A stretch of 64,000 bases of DNA from Roseomonas alba. GTDB taxonomy: Bacteria; Pseudomonadota; Alphaproteobacteria; Acetobacterales; Acetobacteraceae. Positions within the stretch are counted from its first letter, which is position 1. Every line of letters starts with the position of its first letter. The translations under genes were made by a program, and so were the position numbers. The notes under the pieces were generated by a model that worked only from the letters and a program-made list of their open reading frames with translations, made no database searches and had not been told where the DNA came from. The stretch lies in assembly GCF_019430885.1 (NCBI RefSeq), contig NZ_JAHYBZ010000005.1, positions 124,001 through 188,000 on the forward strand, written 5' to 3'. Of the stretch, positions 35,002 through 44,321 are shown piece after piece.

Positions 35002-36806
35002 TGAGCGCGACCACCGATACCGTGCCGCTGCGCGCGGGCATCCTGCCAAAGGTTGCCGGGCCGCTGTCGCCGCTCTGGCCGTTTCTGCTGCTGCTCGCCA
35101 TCGCGGCCGCGGTGCCGCTGACGGGCAATGCCTATTGGGGGCTGATCGCGACGCGCATGGCGATCTACTGGGTGCTCGTGACGGGGCTCAACCTGATCGT
35201 CGGCTATGCCGGGCAGCTCGCGATCGGCTATGTCGCGCTGTTGTCGGTGGGGGCCTACACCACCTCGGTGCTTGCGGCGGGCAATGTGGCCGCGCCACTG
35301 CCGGCCTTCGCCGCGCTGGGCTGCGCAGGGGTGGTGGGCGCGGTATTCGGCGTCATCGTCGGCCTGCCGGCGCTGCGTCTGCGGACCTTCTACTTCGCCA
35401 TGACGACGCTCGGCTTCGCCACCATCGTCAATCAGATCACCCTGGCCTGGCAGGATGTCACGGGCGGCGGCATCGGCATCACGGGGCCGGAGATGCCGGC
35501 GCCCTTCGACACCACTTGGGGGCTGCTGTATCTTTGCCTCGGCTTCGCGGTGGTCTGCACCTGGCTGACCGCCAATGTCGCGCGCAGCCGCTTCGGTCGG
35601 GCGCTAGTCGCGGTGCGCGACGCCGAGGTCGCCGCCGAGGCCTCGGGCATCCGCAAGCCGCGCCTGCTCGTGCTGGTCTTCATGCTCGCGGGCGCGCTGG
35701 CGGCGATCGCCGGCGGGCTGTTCGCGACGCTGCAGACCTACATTACGCCGGACGCCTTCACCTTCGACCTGTCCCTGCTGTTCTTCATCGCCATCCTGAT
35801 CGGTGGGCGCGGGTCGATTCTCGGGCCGCTGCTCGGTACGGTTATTCTGACCCTGTTGCCAGAGATCGCCGCGCCGCTCGCCTCGTGGTCCACCTCGCTC
35901 TATGCGGTGCTGCTGCTGGTGATCGTGCTCGCCATGCCTGGCGGCATCGCGGCCATGATCGACCCGCGCAGCCGGCGGAAACTGCCTGCGAACCGCGTGA
36001 TCGCGCCGCGCGCCGAAGCACTCGACACGTTGCTTGGCCAGCGCACCGTGCCGGAGCCGATGCGGCTGTTGGGCATCGTGCTGGCCTTTGGCGGCGTGCG
36101 TGCGATCGACGGCGTGGACCTGACCGTCGCACCTGGCCAGGTGCATGGGCTGATCGGTCCCAATGGCAGCGGCAAGACGACGACTCTGAACGTCATCTCC
36201 GGCTATTATCGGCCGGAATCCGGCGGCATGGCGATCGGCGCCGCGCCGCTGCCGGCCGGCGACCCCGAGGGCCGGGCCGCGCTGCGCATCGCGCGGACCT
36301 TCCAGACGCCGCGGCTGATTGGCGAGGCCTCGGTGCTCGAAAACGTCATGATCGGCGGCACTGTCGATGGCACGGCAGGCTTCGCGGAGGCGCTGTTCAG
36401 CCTGCCGCGGCAACGCGCTGAGGAGCGCGACCTCGAGGCCCGTGCGCGGTTGGCTCTGGCCGCGGTCGGCCTCGCCGATCTTGCCGGTGCGCGCGCCGAC
36501 CGGCTGCAACACAGCGAATTACGTTTCATGGAGATCGCTCGCGCCCTGATGCTGCGGCCGTCCTTCCTGCTGCTCGACGAGCCGGCCGCGGGACTTTCCA
36601 CCGAGGAGATACGCCGCCTCGGCGCACTCGTCCGGGCCATCAGCAGGCACGGCACGGGCGTTCTGCTGGTCGAACACCATGCCGACCTCATTTTCGACAT
36701 CTGCGACCAGGTGACCGTGCTGAATCTGGGCAAGGTCCTCGCAGCGGGTACGCCGGCCGAGATCCGCGTGCACAAGGAGGTCGTCAGTGCCTATCTCGGC
36801 GCCTGA
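34998..36806 (+). CDS. LivM-LivG fusion: permease and ATPase of the branched-chain-type transporter
   Basis: This is a 602-residue fusion. Residues about 1-315 are a LivM-like permease (GLNLIVGYAGQLAIGYVALLSVGAY). Residues about 350-602 are a LivG-type ATPase with Walker A GPNGSGKTTTLN and Walker B FLLLDEPAAGLS. The ABC signature reads LQHSELRFMEIARAL in place of the usual LSxGxQR, an unusual variant. Fusion keeps both parts in one open frame with no stop. It overlaps livF by 20 bp. Confidence 0.9.
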   Translation: MMSATTDTVPLRAGILPKVAGPLSPLWPFLLLLAIAAAVPLTGNAYWGLIATRMAIYWVLVTGLNLIVGYAGQLAIGYVALLSVGAYTTSVLAAGNVAAPLPAFAALGCAGVVGAVFGVIVGLPALRLRTFYFAMTTLGFATIVNQITLAWQDVTGGGIGITGPEMPAPFDTTWGLLYLCLGFAVVCTWLTANVARSRFGRALVAVRDAEVAAEASGIRKPRLLVLVFMLAGALAAIAGGLFATLQTYITPDAFTFDLSLLFFIAILIGGRGSILGPLLGTVILTLLPEIAAPLASWSTSLYAVLLLVIVLAMPGGIAAMIDPRSRRKLPANRVIAPRAEALDTLLGQRTVPEPMRLLGIVLAFGGVRAIDGVDLTVAPGQVHGLIGPNGSGKTTTLNVISGYYRPESGGMAIGAAPLPAGDPEGRAALRIARTFQTPRLIGEASVLENVMIGGTVDGTAGFAEALFSLPRQRAEERDLEARARLALAAVGLADLAGARADRLQHSELRFMEIARALMLRPSFLLLDEPAAGLSTEEIRRLGALVRAISRHGTGVLLVEHHADLIFDICDQVTVLNLGKVLAAGTPAEIRVHKEVVSAYLGA

Positions 36807-37539
36807 ACGCAGCCTGCTCGCGGTGGCGGGCCTCGAATCCGGTTACGGCAAGATCGCCGTCCTGCATGGCGTGGATCTGCGCATCGGCGCCGGCGAGGTC
36901 GTGGCGCTGCTCGGCCCGAACGGCGCGGGCAAGACAACGCTGCTGCGCGCGCTGTCGGGGTTGCTCCCGGCCACTGCGGGCAGCATCACCTTCGATGGAC
37001 AGGACCTGTCGCGCTCGAGCCCGCGCGAGGCGGCGCGCGCCGGGTTGGTGCATGTCATCGAGGGGCATCGGGTCTTCACGCAGATCTCGGTGGCGGACAA
37101 CCTGCAGCTCGCTGGCTACGACCTGCCGCGCGGGGAGCGCGCCGCGCGGATCGAGGAGGCGCTGGCCTACTTCCCCGAGATCGCCGCCAAGCGCCACGAT
37201 CGGGGCGGTGCGCTCAGTGGCGGGCAGCAGCAGATGCTCGCCGTCGCGCAGGGGTTGGTGCGGCGTCCCCGCCTGCTGATGCTTGATGAACCCTCGGCGG
37301 GGCTGTCGCCCGTGCTGGTGGACCGCGTACTCAGCGTGGTGGCGGAGCTGCGGGCGACGGGGACGTCGGTGCTGCTGGTCGAGCAGTTGATCGAGAAGAC
37401 GCTTGCCGTCTCTGATCGCGTCTATGCGCTCGCCCAGGGGCGCATCGTGCTGGAGGCCGGCGCGACGGAGGAGGACCTGCCGCATCGGCTGGAGCGCGCC
37501 TATTTCGGCCAGGAGGTGCCGACCGCGCTTCACGTTTGA
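36787..37539 (+). CDS. Branched-chain-type ABC transporter ATPase (LivF-like)
   Basis: The ATPase has 250 residues. Walker A is GPNGAGKTTLLRALSGL, the signature ALSGGQQQMLAVAQGL, and Walker B LLMLDEPSAGLSP, followed by the LivF-type C-terminus. It completes the five-protein transporter. Downstream, the sequence turns immediately into gene debris. Confidence 0.92.
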   Translation: MPISAPERSLLAVAGLESGYGKIAVLHGVDLRIGAGEVVALLGPNGAGKTTLLRALSGLLPATAGSITFDGQDLSRSSPREAARAGLVHVIEGHRVFTQISVADNLQLAGYDLPRGERAARIEEALAYFPEIAAKRHDRGGALSGGQQQMLAVAQGLVRRPRLLMLDEPSAGLSPVLVDRVLSVVAELRATGTSVLLVEQLIEKTLAVSDRVYALAQGRIVLEAGATEEDLPHRLERAYFGQEVPTALHV

Positions 37540-37610
37540 TGCCGGCGCGCTTGGACGGCGCGTCAGCGCCGATGTGGGGAATGTCGCGGCCGACGGATCG
37601 GGACGTCGTC

Positions 37611-37834
37611 GGACCCCGCAGGACTTCGCCCTCGGGTTCCCGTTGACGGAAGGCATCATCGCCGGCGACCGCGAGTTGGTGGATATCAAGGTGCTGTCGG
37701 CCTGCCACGGTATGGTCGTGGGCGTGACAGTCACCCATGAACGCTTCGCGGCGCCCCTGTCACGGCGACGGAATCTGGTCGGGCGGACAGGTAGCGGCCC
37801 GTGCGGCAAGGGGAGCCTGGATCAGATCCGGGAC
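37611..37834 (+). pseudogene. fdhD fragment
   Basis: The frame reads RRTPQDFALGFPLTEGII, then RRRNLVGRTGSGPCGKGSL. These are internal blocks of FdhD, the sulfurtransferase for formate dehydrogenase (known pattern DFALGFL.TEGII and GRTGCGLCG). The first Cys of the GRTGCG motif is Ser here and both ends of the protein are missing, so it is a dead remnant. It starts directly after livF. Confidence 0.65.
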
Positions 37835-37970
37835 GCCAGCGATAGAGGCTCGCCTCCGAAACCCCCCGCCCGCGGCAGATCTCCCCCACCGTCCAACCTT
37901 GCGCCAGTTCCATCTCAGCCTGCCGCTGCAGCCCAATGATCTGCGTCGCCGTAGTGCCTGTCTTCGGCAT
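37833..37970 (-). pseudogene. IS3-family orfA fragment
   Basis: Forty-six codons read MPKTGTTATQIIGLQRQAEM, then ELAQGWTVGEICRGRGVSEASLYRW, the helix-turn-helix start of IS3/IS407-type orfA. The frame then departs into unrelated sequence and joins the fdhD fragment. There is no matching orfB on this strand nearby. Confidence 0.7.
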
Positions 37971-38079
37971 CCACGCCTCTTTCCGAGACCGACAACTCTC
38001 TCATCACTGACGCATCCCCTTCAGGGGAGAAAGTCATTCAACCGACCTACCGAACCGGGGTGCCGACGCTGGCCGGCGC

Positions 38080-38313
38080 CATCGACCCGCAGATCGACCG
38101 CAAGAGCCTTCGCCGGGCGCAACAGAAGCCACCGGAACGGCTCAGGCGCGGGAATGCATGCTGATCGGGCGCGGCCTGCAACAGCACGGCGATGAGCCGC
38201 ATACGATCGCCGCGCGCGATGTTCATGCGCGCCACCGAGATCGATCCATCCTTCGCCGCTCCCTATGCCTGGGCGGCCTTCACCCTCATGCGGGTCGTCA
38301 CCTTCGGCTGGAA
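38080..38313 (+). pseudogene. Frameshifted TPR/adenylate-cyclase-type fragment
   Basis: In successive frames one reads DRKSLRRAQQKPPERL, then WECMLIGRGLQQHGDEPHT, then MFMRATEIDPSFAAPYAWAA. This is the layout of the TPR region of class III adenylate cyclase-like proteins (LRRA..KPPE.L.A, then A.EIDP.FA.AYA..A). At least two frameshifts separate the pieces. It is a remnant. Confidence 0.5.
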
Positions 38314-38653
38314 CGCCGCACTGCATGGTGGCGGCGCCGAGGAGGCGGGGCAGCCCGCCGCCACCACACCTGCGCCGGCGGCCGGAAGCGGCAGGAGACG
38401 CAGCAGGCAACGGCGTTCATCTTGGTGTTCGATCATCTAACTCTCCGCGACGGGCGATTGGCGCCCGGCCGTTTCATGGAGAGGTTTCTGCGCCACGCGA
38501 CCGTGGCGCACATGACCAGATCCTCGTGACGCGCGCGTCACGTCGATACGGCAGAGATCAGCGCAGCATCACGGCCGCCTCCGGGGAGGGTGTCTCTGCG
38601 CCCGGCTTGTCCGCACGCCCCAGGACCTTCGCATCGCCTATCGGCCCAGTGCG

Positions 38654-38815
38654 GAGTGCCTGAATGCACACCGGCTCCCGACGCTAGGCGGAGCGCGGAA
38701 AACGTTGGAGGTTTATCGCGGATACTACGGCGAGGATCGCCCGCATGGCGCGATCGGGCAGAGGCCTCCGACTGCGTTGCGGAACCAAGGTGGCATCGCC
38801 AGCCAGCCACCGTGA
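38654..38815 (+). pseudogene. IS3-family orfB C-terminal fragment
   Basis: Fifty-three codons before a stop read ECLNAHRLPTLGGARKTLEV, YRGYYGEDRPHGAIGQRPPT and so on, the C-terminal end of the IS3 DDE transposase (third acidic region and RPHGAIG). It is on the opposite strand to the orfA scrap, so it comes from another copy or a rearranged element. 38816-39032 shows no gene. Confidence 0.8.
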
Positions 38816-39032
38816 AAAGGCCCGGAAACTCCAACTCCGGGCGCTCCAACAATCGGGTTCGGACCATACGAGCCCGGGCTCCAGCCATCAGCCGCGGAGC
38901 AATGGGGCTCAGGTCACATTCTCACCGGTGAGATCAGCTTTTACCGTGACGACGAACCATCCCCCACAGCCCAGCCCAACGCCGGAACTCTTCTGCCACC
39001 GGCCAGGCCCCGGAACCGGCGGTTCAAGACGG

Positions 39033-40079
39033 CTACTGCACAAGCGCAGGACCACTGCAGGACGCTCGCATAACAAGACGCGTCGGAAGCACGATACGCC
39101 GTGATGGCGCTTCGTCTCCTGCAATCCTCTCGACCAGGATGTCGGCCGCAACTCGACCCTCTTCCCGACCGTCCCAGCGTAGTGCCGAAATGCCCGGTGC
39201 TATGAGCGCGGCGAAATCGGAATCGCCCATGCTGATCACCGACAGGTCGGCTGGTATGGATAGCCGCCGATGGCGTACCGCGTGCAGCAGGCTGATGAGC
39301 TCCTGCGCGCCGATGATTATGGCGGTCGGCCGACATGGCTGTTCGAGCAAGGCCAGTGCGTTGTCGACCGTAAAGTCACCCGGGCTTTCCATCGTATGCA
39401 GCATAGCCGGCGCCGCATCGACGCCATTGACTGCATAGGCCCTGAAGAATCCCTGCTTTCGCTCACGCCCGGGCCAGTTGGACAGGCCGCTTGCCACCAG
39501 TGCGATGCGCCGATGCCCGAGCCGGAGCAAATGGGACGTTGCCTCGAAACAGCCGCCGGCCTGATCGGTCAGCACGCTGTCGAAGCCGCCCTCCGCGATG
39601 CGCTCGAAGAGCACGACGGGGAACCTCAGGCCCTGGAGCGCGCGGGCGAGGGCGGGATCGTCCTCCCGACCCAGCGTCATGATCAGGCCATCCACCTTGC
39701 GCTGCTGGAAGAAACGCAGCAGCTCCACCTCGCGTTCCGGCCGGTCCGCGGTATTGGCCAGTACCATCGTGTAGCCGGCCTCGCGCAGCCGCTCCTCGGC
39801 GCCGGCGATCATGGCGGTGAAGACCGGGTGCGAGGCGAGCGGAACGGCGCAGCCGATCACCCGCGTCTGGCGCAGGCGGAGGCTCTGGGCGGCTCCATCG
39901 GGCACGTAGCCGAGGTGCTGCACGGCCGCGAGCACCGCCTCACGTGTCGCCGGCAGGATGCCAGGATGGCCGCTCATCGCGCGGGAGACGGTGCCGATGG
40001 ACACACCCGCCGCCGCGGCGACGTCCCGGATCGTGATCCGCCGTCCTAAGGTCGCGTGGGAGGTCATGGTCGCGCACAT
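39033..40079 (-). CDS. LacI-family transcriptional regulator
   Basis: The regulator has 348 residues. The helix-turn-helix and hinge (TIRDVAAAAGVSIGTVSRAM) are classic, followed by a periplasmic-binding-protein-like effector domain (VIGCAVPLASHPVFTAMIAG, LSVISMGDSDFA). It is divergent from the hydantoinase operon. Two palindromes of LacI-operator type lie between them. The start could be the ATG at 40079 or the one 12 bp later; neither has a strong ribosome site. Confidence 0.9.
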   Translation of the reverse strand: MCATMTSHATLGRRITIRDVAAAAGVSIGTVSRAMSGHPGILPATREAVLAAVQHLGYVPDGAAQSLRLRQTRVIGCAVPLASHPVFTAMIAGAEERLREAGYTMVLANTADRPEREVELLRFFQQRKVDGLIMTLGREDDPALARALQGLRFPVVLFERIAEGGFDSVLTDQAGGCFEATSHLLRLGHRRIALVASGLSNWPGRERKQGFFRAYAVNGVDAAPAMLHTMESPGDFTVDNALALLEQPCRPTAIIIGAQELISLLHAVRHRRLSIPADLSVISMGDSDFAALIAPGISALRWDGREEGRVAADILVERIAGDEAPSRRIVLPTRLVMRASCSGPALVQ

Positions 40080-40110
40080 GACTCAATCATATCGCACGAA
40101 ATACGGGCAG

Positions 40111-40122
40111 AAAAACGTTTTT
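40111..40122. promoter_or_regulatory. LacI-type operator 1
   Basis: AAAAACGTTTTT is a perfect 12-bp palindrome with central CG, as in LacI-family sites. It lies 32 bp upstream of the lacI start, so it is well placed for autoregulation. Confidence 0.7.
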
Positions 40123-40233
40123 ATGTCGGGATACGATTTGCGCTTGCGTGGTCTTGAGGCAGCGCATTAGCCTCCCTGCATCCTGAACCCGCGAGCCTCA
40201 AGATCGCATCAGGATAGCGCCAAAGCGGCAATT

Positions 40234-40243
40234 AAAACGTTTT
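40234..40243. promoter_or_regulatory. LacI-type operator 2
   Basis: AAAACGTTTT is the core of operator 1 repeated, 78 bp upstream of the hydantoinase B start. The centre-to-centre distance from operator 1 is 122 bp, so a looped repression complex is possible. Confidence 0.7.
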
Positions 40244-40320
40244 TCCGATCACTCCGCGGTCTTCCCGCGGTCGGATTCCGTCGAAGAACGTTGCGCGAGC
40301 AACTGCTGCAGGGGTGCGCC

Positions 40321-42123
40321 ATGACCGAGCCGACGATCGATCCCTTCGAGTTCGAGCTGTTCAAGAACGCGCTGCTCTCCGTCGCGGACGAGATGGCTCT
40401 GACGGTGCATCGCACGACCTATTCGGCCGTGCTGCGCGACAACCTCGACTACTCGACCGCCTTCTTCGACGCCAAGGGCCGGCTCGTCGCGCAGGGTTTC
40501 TCGCTGCCGGGCCATCTCGGCTCGATGCCGACCGCGCTTGCCGCGATCATGCGCCGCTTCGGCGATACGATGAAGCCGGGCGACATCTTCGCGCTGAACG
40601 ATCCCTTCGACGGCGGGATGCACCTGCCGGACCTGTTCGTCTTCCAGCCCATCTTCATCGATGGCGTGCTGATGGCCTTCGCCGGGTCGATCTCCCACCA
40701 CACCGACATGGGCGGGCGCGTCGCCGGGTCGAACGCGGCGGATTCCACCGAGATCTACCAGGAAGGCATCCGCGTCCCCGTCCTGCGCATCTTCGATGGC
40801 GGCGTGCCGAACGACACCTTCTTTGCCTTCATCGAGAAGAATGTGCGCGTGCCCGCCAAGGTCGCCGGCGACATCCGGGCGCAGCTCGCCGCCTGCCACA
40901 TCGCCGATGCCGCCTTCCGCGAACTTTGCGCGCAATACGGCCCGCCCAAGGTGGAGCGGCTGATGGCTGAGCTGCTCGACTATTCGGAACGCCTGGCCCG
41001 CGCCGAGATCGCGAAGCTGCCCGACGGTGTCTTCACCTTCGAGGACTGGCTCGACGATGACGGCATCGAGCGCGGCAAGCCAGTGCCGATCAAGGTCGCG
41101 ATCGAGAAGCGCGGCGACAGCATCCGCTTCGACTGGACCGGATCTGCGCCGCAGGTTAAGGGCGCGCTGAACGCGACGCTGTCCTTCGCGAAGTCGGTGT
41201 CCTACTGCGCGCTGATCTCGATCATCGACAATGCCGCGCCGAACAATGACGGCGTATTCCGCGCGGTCGAGGTGGTGGCGCCGCTCGGCACCATCGTGAA
41301 CTGCACCCTGCCCGCCTCGGTCGCGGCGCGCGGCCTGACCGGCTTCCGCATGATCGACGTGGCCTTCGGTGCGCTCGCGAAGATGGTGCCCGACCGTGTC
41401 TTCGCCTGTTCCGATGGCGGCAATTCCAACATCTCGATCGGCGGCTACTACGCCGACAAGACGCCCTACATTTACTGCGACTTCACCTGTGCCGCCTGGG
41501 GTGCGCGCCCCTGGGCCGACGGCATCGACGGCAATTCGAACATCTTTGCCAACATGGCCGGCCAGTCGGTCGAGGTGACCGAGGCCGAGCAGCCCGTGCT
41601 GATCGAGGATTACGAGATCCTGGCCGATCGCGGCGGCGCGGGGAAGTACCGCGGCGGGATGCCCTACCGTCGCACTTATCGCTTCCTTGAGGAGGAGGCG
41701 AGCCTGTCGGTCCGCTCCGACCGTCGCGACATCCGTCCCTACGGTCTCTACGGAGGGGCACCGGGCGCGCCATCCTTCAACTACATCACGCGCGCCGGCG
41801 GGCAGCAGGAACTCTACCCGTCGAAATTCTCCACCCTGCTGCGCCGTGGCGACGTCTTCGTGCATGAGATCGCCGGCGCCGGCGGCTGGGGGGATCCGCT
41901 CGAGCGCGAGGTCGCCAGGGTCATGAAGGATGTCCGGCAGGGCCTGGTCTCGGTCGCGGCAGCGCGCGACCTCTATGGCGTGATCCTGTCCGCGAACGGC
42001 ACCTCGGCAGATGAGGCGGCGACGGCCACGCAACGGGCGACGCTGCGCAAAGCGCGCGGCTGGACGGAAGCGCCCTTCGTGCAACGCGAGGAGATCGCGC
42101 CGCTCGCCGCGGCGGCGGAGTGA
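40321..42123 (+). CDS. hyuB: Hydantoinase/oxoprolinase B subunit
   Basis: The protein has 600 residues. FELFKNALLSVADEMALTVHRTTYSAVLRD is the HyuB opening. The full-length beta-subunit body includes HTDMGGR (seen in HHTDMGGRVAG) and the C-terminal EIAGAGGWGDPLERE. With HyuA it hydrolyses cyclic amides such as hydantoins or oxoproline, with ATP in many members. The ATG at 40321 follows CAGGGGTG. It overlaps hyuA's leader and heads the operon. Confidence 0.9.
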   Translation: MTEPTIDPFEFELFKNALLSVADEMALTVHRTTYSAVLRDNLDYSTAFFDAKGRLVAQGFSLPGHLGSMPTALAAIMRRFGDTMKPGDIFALNDPFDGGMHLPDLFVFQPIFIDGVLMAFAGSISHHTDMGGRVAGSNAADSTEIYQEGIRVPVLRIFDGGVPNDTFFAFIEKNVRVPAKVAGDIRAQLAACHIADAAFRELCAQYGPPKVERLMAELLDYSERLARAEIAKLPDGVFTFEDWLDDDGIERGKPVPIKVAIEKRGDSIRFDWTGSAPQVKGALNATLSFAKSVSYCALISIIDNAAPNNDGVFRAVEVVAPLGTIVNCTLPASVAARGLTGFRMIDVAFGALAKMVPDRVFACSDGGNSNISIGGYYADKTPYIYCDFTCAAWGARPWADGIDGNSNIFANMAGQSVEVTEAEQPVLIEDYEILADRGGAGKYRGGMPYRRTYRFLEEEASLSVRSDRRDIRPYGLYGGAPGAPSFNYITRAGGQQELYPSKFSTLLRRGDVFVHEIAGAGGWGDPLEREVARVMKDVRQGLVSVAAARDLYGVILSANGTSADEAATATQRATLRKARGWTEAPFVQREEIAPLAAAAE

Positions 42124-42128
42124 CGGCC

Positions 42129-44222
42129 ATGAAGAACATCCGCGTCGGCGTCGATATCGGCGGCACCTTCACCGACATCGTCATCATGGACAAGACGGGG
42201 GAGATCATCACCAAGAAGGTGTCCTCGACCGTCGACAACTACGCCCGCGCCATCAGCACGGGCCTTGCGGCGGCACTTGGTGAGCACGGCCTCGCCGGCG
42301 GCGATGTGGCCGAGGTGCTGCACGGCACCACTGTCGCTTCCAACGCGATCCTGGAGATGAAGGGCGCGCGCACCGGGCTCATCACCACCAAGGGTTTCCG
42401 CGACGTGCTGGAGCTGCGCCTGCTGCGCATGCCGAAGCTCTACGACCTGCATTGGGACAAGCCGCCGACACTGGTCAGCCGCGAACTGCGTCTTGAGGTG
42501 ACCGAGCGGATTGACGCCAAGGGCAAGGTCCTGGCGCCGCTCGACATGGATGAGGTCGACGCCGTCATCGACCAGCTTCTCGCCGAGAAGGTCGAGGCGA
42601 TCTCGGTCTGCCTGCTGCATGCCTATGCGAATGACGCGCATGAGATCGCGATCCGCGACGCCATCCGGCGCAAGGCGCCGGAGATGGTGCTCTCAGTCAG
42701 CTCCGAGGTGCTGCCCGAGATCAAGGAATACGAGCGCACCTCGACGACCGTCATCAATTCCTACGTCAAGCCGATCGTCGGGCGCTACCTCACCAGCCTG
42801 ATCGGGGACCTGAAGTCGATCGAGGTCACCTCCCCGCTGCTGCTGATGCAGTCCAATGGCGGGCTAACCCCGGCCGAGACCGCCGCCGAGATGCCGGTGC
42901 ACATCATCGAATCCGGCCCCGCCGCCGGCGTGATCGGCGCGCAGTCGCTGGCGCGGCGTGCCGGGCTCGACAAGGTCATCTCCTTCGACATGGGCGGCAC
43001 CACGGCGAAGGCCGCGCTGGTCGAGGACGGCAAGGTATCGCGCGCCGAGGAATATTCAGTCGGCGGCGGCATCATGATCGGCTCGCGTCTGATGTCCGGC
43101 GCCGGCTATGCGCTGAAGGTCCCGGCGATCGACCTGGCCGAGGTCGGCGCCGGCGGCGGTTCGATCATCGCCGTCGATGCGGGCGGCGTGCCGCAGGTCG
43201 GCCCCGAGAGCGCTGGCTCCTTCCCAGGGCCGGTCTGCTACGGGCTCGGTGGCACCGAGCCGACCATCACCGATGCCAATGTGGTGCTCGGCTACATTAA
43301 CCCGACGCATCTCGCCGGCGGCAGCGTCAAGCTGGATGCTGCCAAGTCTCATGCCGTGCTGCGGGAGAAGGTGGCGAGCAAGCTCGGCGTCGGCGTCGCG
43401 CATGCGGCCTATGGCGCGCATCTCGTCGCCGCGGCGAACATGATCCGCGCCATCAAGGCAGTCTCCAGCGAACGCGGCCGCGACCCGCGCGAATTCGGCC
43501 TGGTGGCCTTCGGCGGCAACGGTCCGCTCTTCGCGGCGGGCATGGCGCGCTCGCTCGGCATTCGCACCGTGATCGTGCCGCCCGCGGCGGGCGTCTTCTC
43601 CTCGGTCGGGCTGCTCTTTTCCGACGTCGAGTACCACCTCTCGCGCAGCTACCGGCAGGTGATCGGTACGCTCGATACGGCGGCGCTGGTCGCTGCCTGG
43701 AATGCGCTGGAGAGCCAGGCGCGCGACAAGCTGCACGCCGACGGCTTCACCGACGCGCAGATCGTGCTCACCCGCACGGCCAAGCTGCATTATCGCGGCC
43801 AGGCCTATGAGCTGACCGTGCCGATGCCTGATGGACCGATCACCGCCGAGACGGCCGCGCACCTTGGCGACGCCTTCGGCGACGAGCATGAGCGGACCTA
43901 TGGCCACCGCGCAGGGCCCGAGGAGCCAGTGGAGCTCGTAAGCCTCAACCTCTCGGCGAGCGGCGAACTCGACACGATGCGCGGGGCCGGCCGCAAGGCG
44001 CCGCCCATCCCGGCCGATCCACCCGGCGAGCGTCAAGCCTATTTCGGCACCACCCACGGATGGATGCCGACACCCATCCTGCTGCGCGGGCATCTCGCCG
44101 AGCGCGTCTGGACCGGCCCGGTGATCGTCGAGGAATACGACTGCACCTGCGTCGTACCGCCCGGCATGGCGGTTGCTCTCGACGAATACGGCAACATCGT
44201 CATCCGCACCGTCGCGGATTGA
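42129..44222 (+). CDS. hyuA: Hydantoinase/oxoprolinase A subunit
   Basis: The protein has 697 residues. VGVDIGGTFTDIVIMDKTGE is the phosphate-binding start of the ASKHA-like hydantoinase A family. HGTTVASNAILEMKGARTGLITTKGFRDVLE and SFDMGGTTAKAALVEDG follow in the normal order. The ATG at 42129 was chosen because GCGGAG lies just before it; a GTG at 42120 is also in frame. It works with the B subunit. The substrate is not identifiable, being either an N-methylhydantoin, oxoproline or a related lactam. Confidence 0.9.
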   Translation: MKNIRVGVDIGGTFTDIVIMDKTGEIITKKVSSTVDNYARAISTGLAAALGEHGLAGGDVAEVLHGTTVASNAILEMKGARTGLITTKGFRDVLELRLLRMPKLYDLHWDKPPTLVSRELRLEVTERIDAKGKVLAPLDMDEVDAVIDQLLAEKVEAISVCLLHAYANDAHEIAIRDAIRRKAPEMVLSVSSEVLPEIKEYERTSTTVINSYVKPIVGRYLTSLIGDLKSIEVTSPLLLMQSNGGLTPAETAAEMPVHIIESGPAAGVIGAQSLARRAGLDKVISFDMGGTTAKAALVEDGKVSRAEEYSVGGGIMIGSRLMSGAGYALKVPAIDLAEVGAGGGSIIAVDAGGVPQVGPESAGSFPGPVCYGLGGTEPTITDANVVLGYINPTHLAGGSVKLDAAKSHAVLREKVASKLGVGVAHAAYGAHLVAAANMIRAIKAVSSERGRDPREFGLVAFGGNGPLFAAGMARSLGIRTVIVPPAAGVFSSVGLLFSDVEYHLSRSYRQVIGTLDTAALVAAWNALESQARDKLHADGFTDAQIVLTRTAKLHYRGQAYELTVPMPDGPITAETAAHLGDAFGDEHERTYGHRAGPEEPVELVSLNLSASGELDTMRGAGRKAPPIPADPPGERQAYFGTTHGWMPTPILLRGHLAERVWTGPVIVEEYDCTCVVPPGMAVALDEYGNIVIRTVAD

Positions 44223-44321
44223 AGGGTCGTTCCCTTCGACTGGAGCGTGCAACCCGGCGACGAGACCGGGCAGATGGAAGGAAGCGTCCGGCCAGCTTCA
44301 CCTGCATGAAGGATGGTTGGG

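Noticed and set aside
32860..35049. 729-codon minus-strand frame opposite the branched-chain-type transporter
   Set aside because: It is an antisense shadow crossing several real genes; no domain seen.
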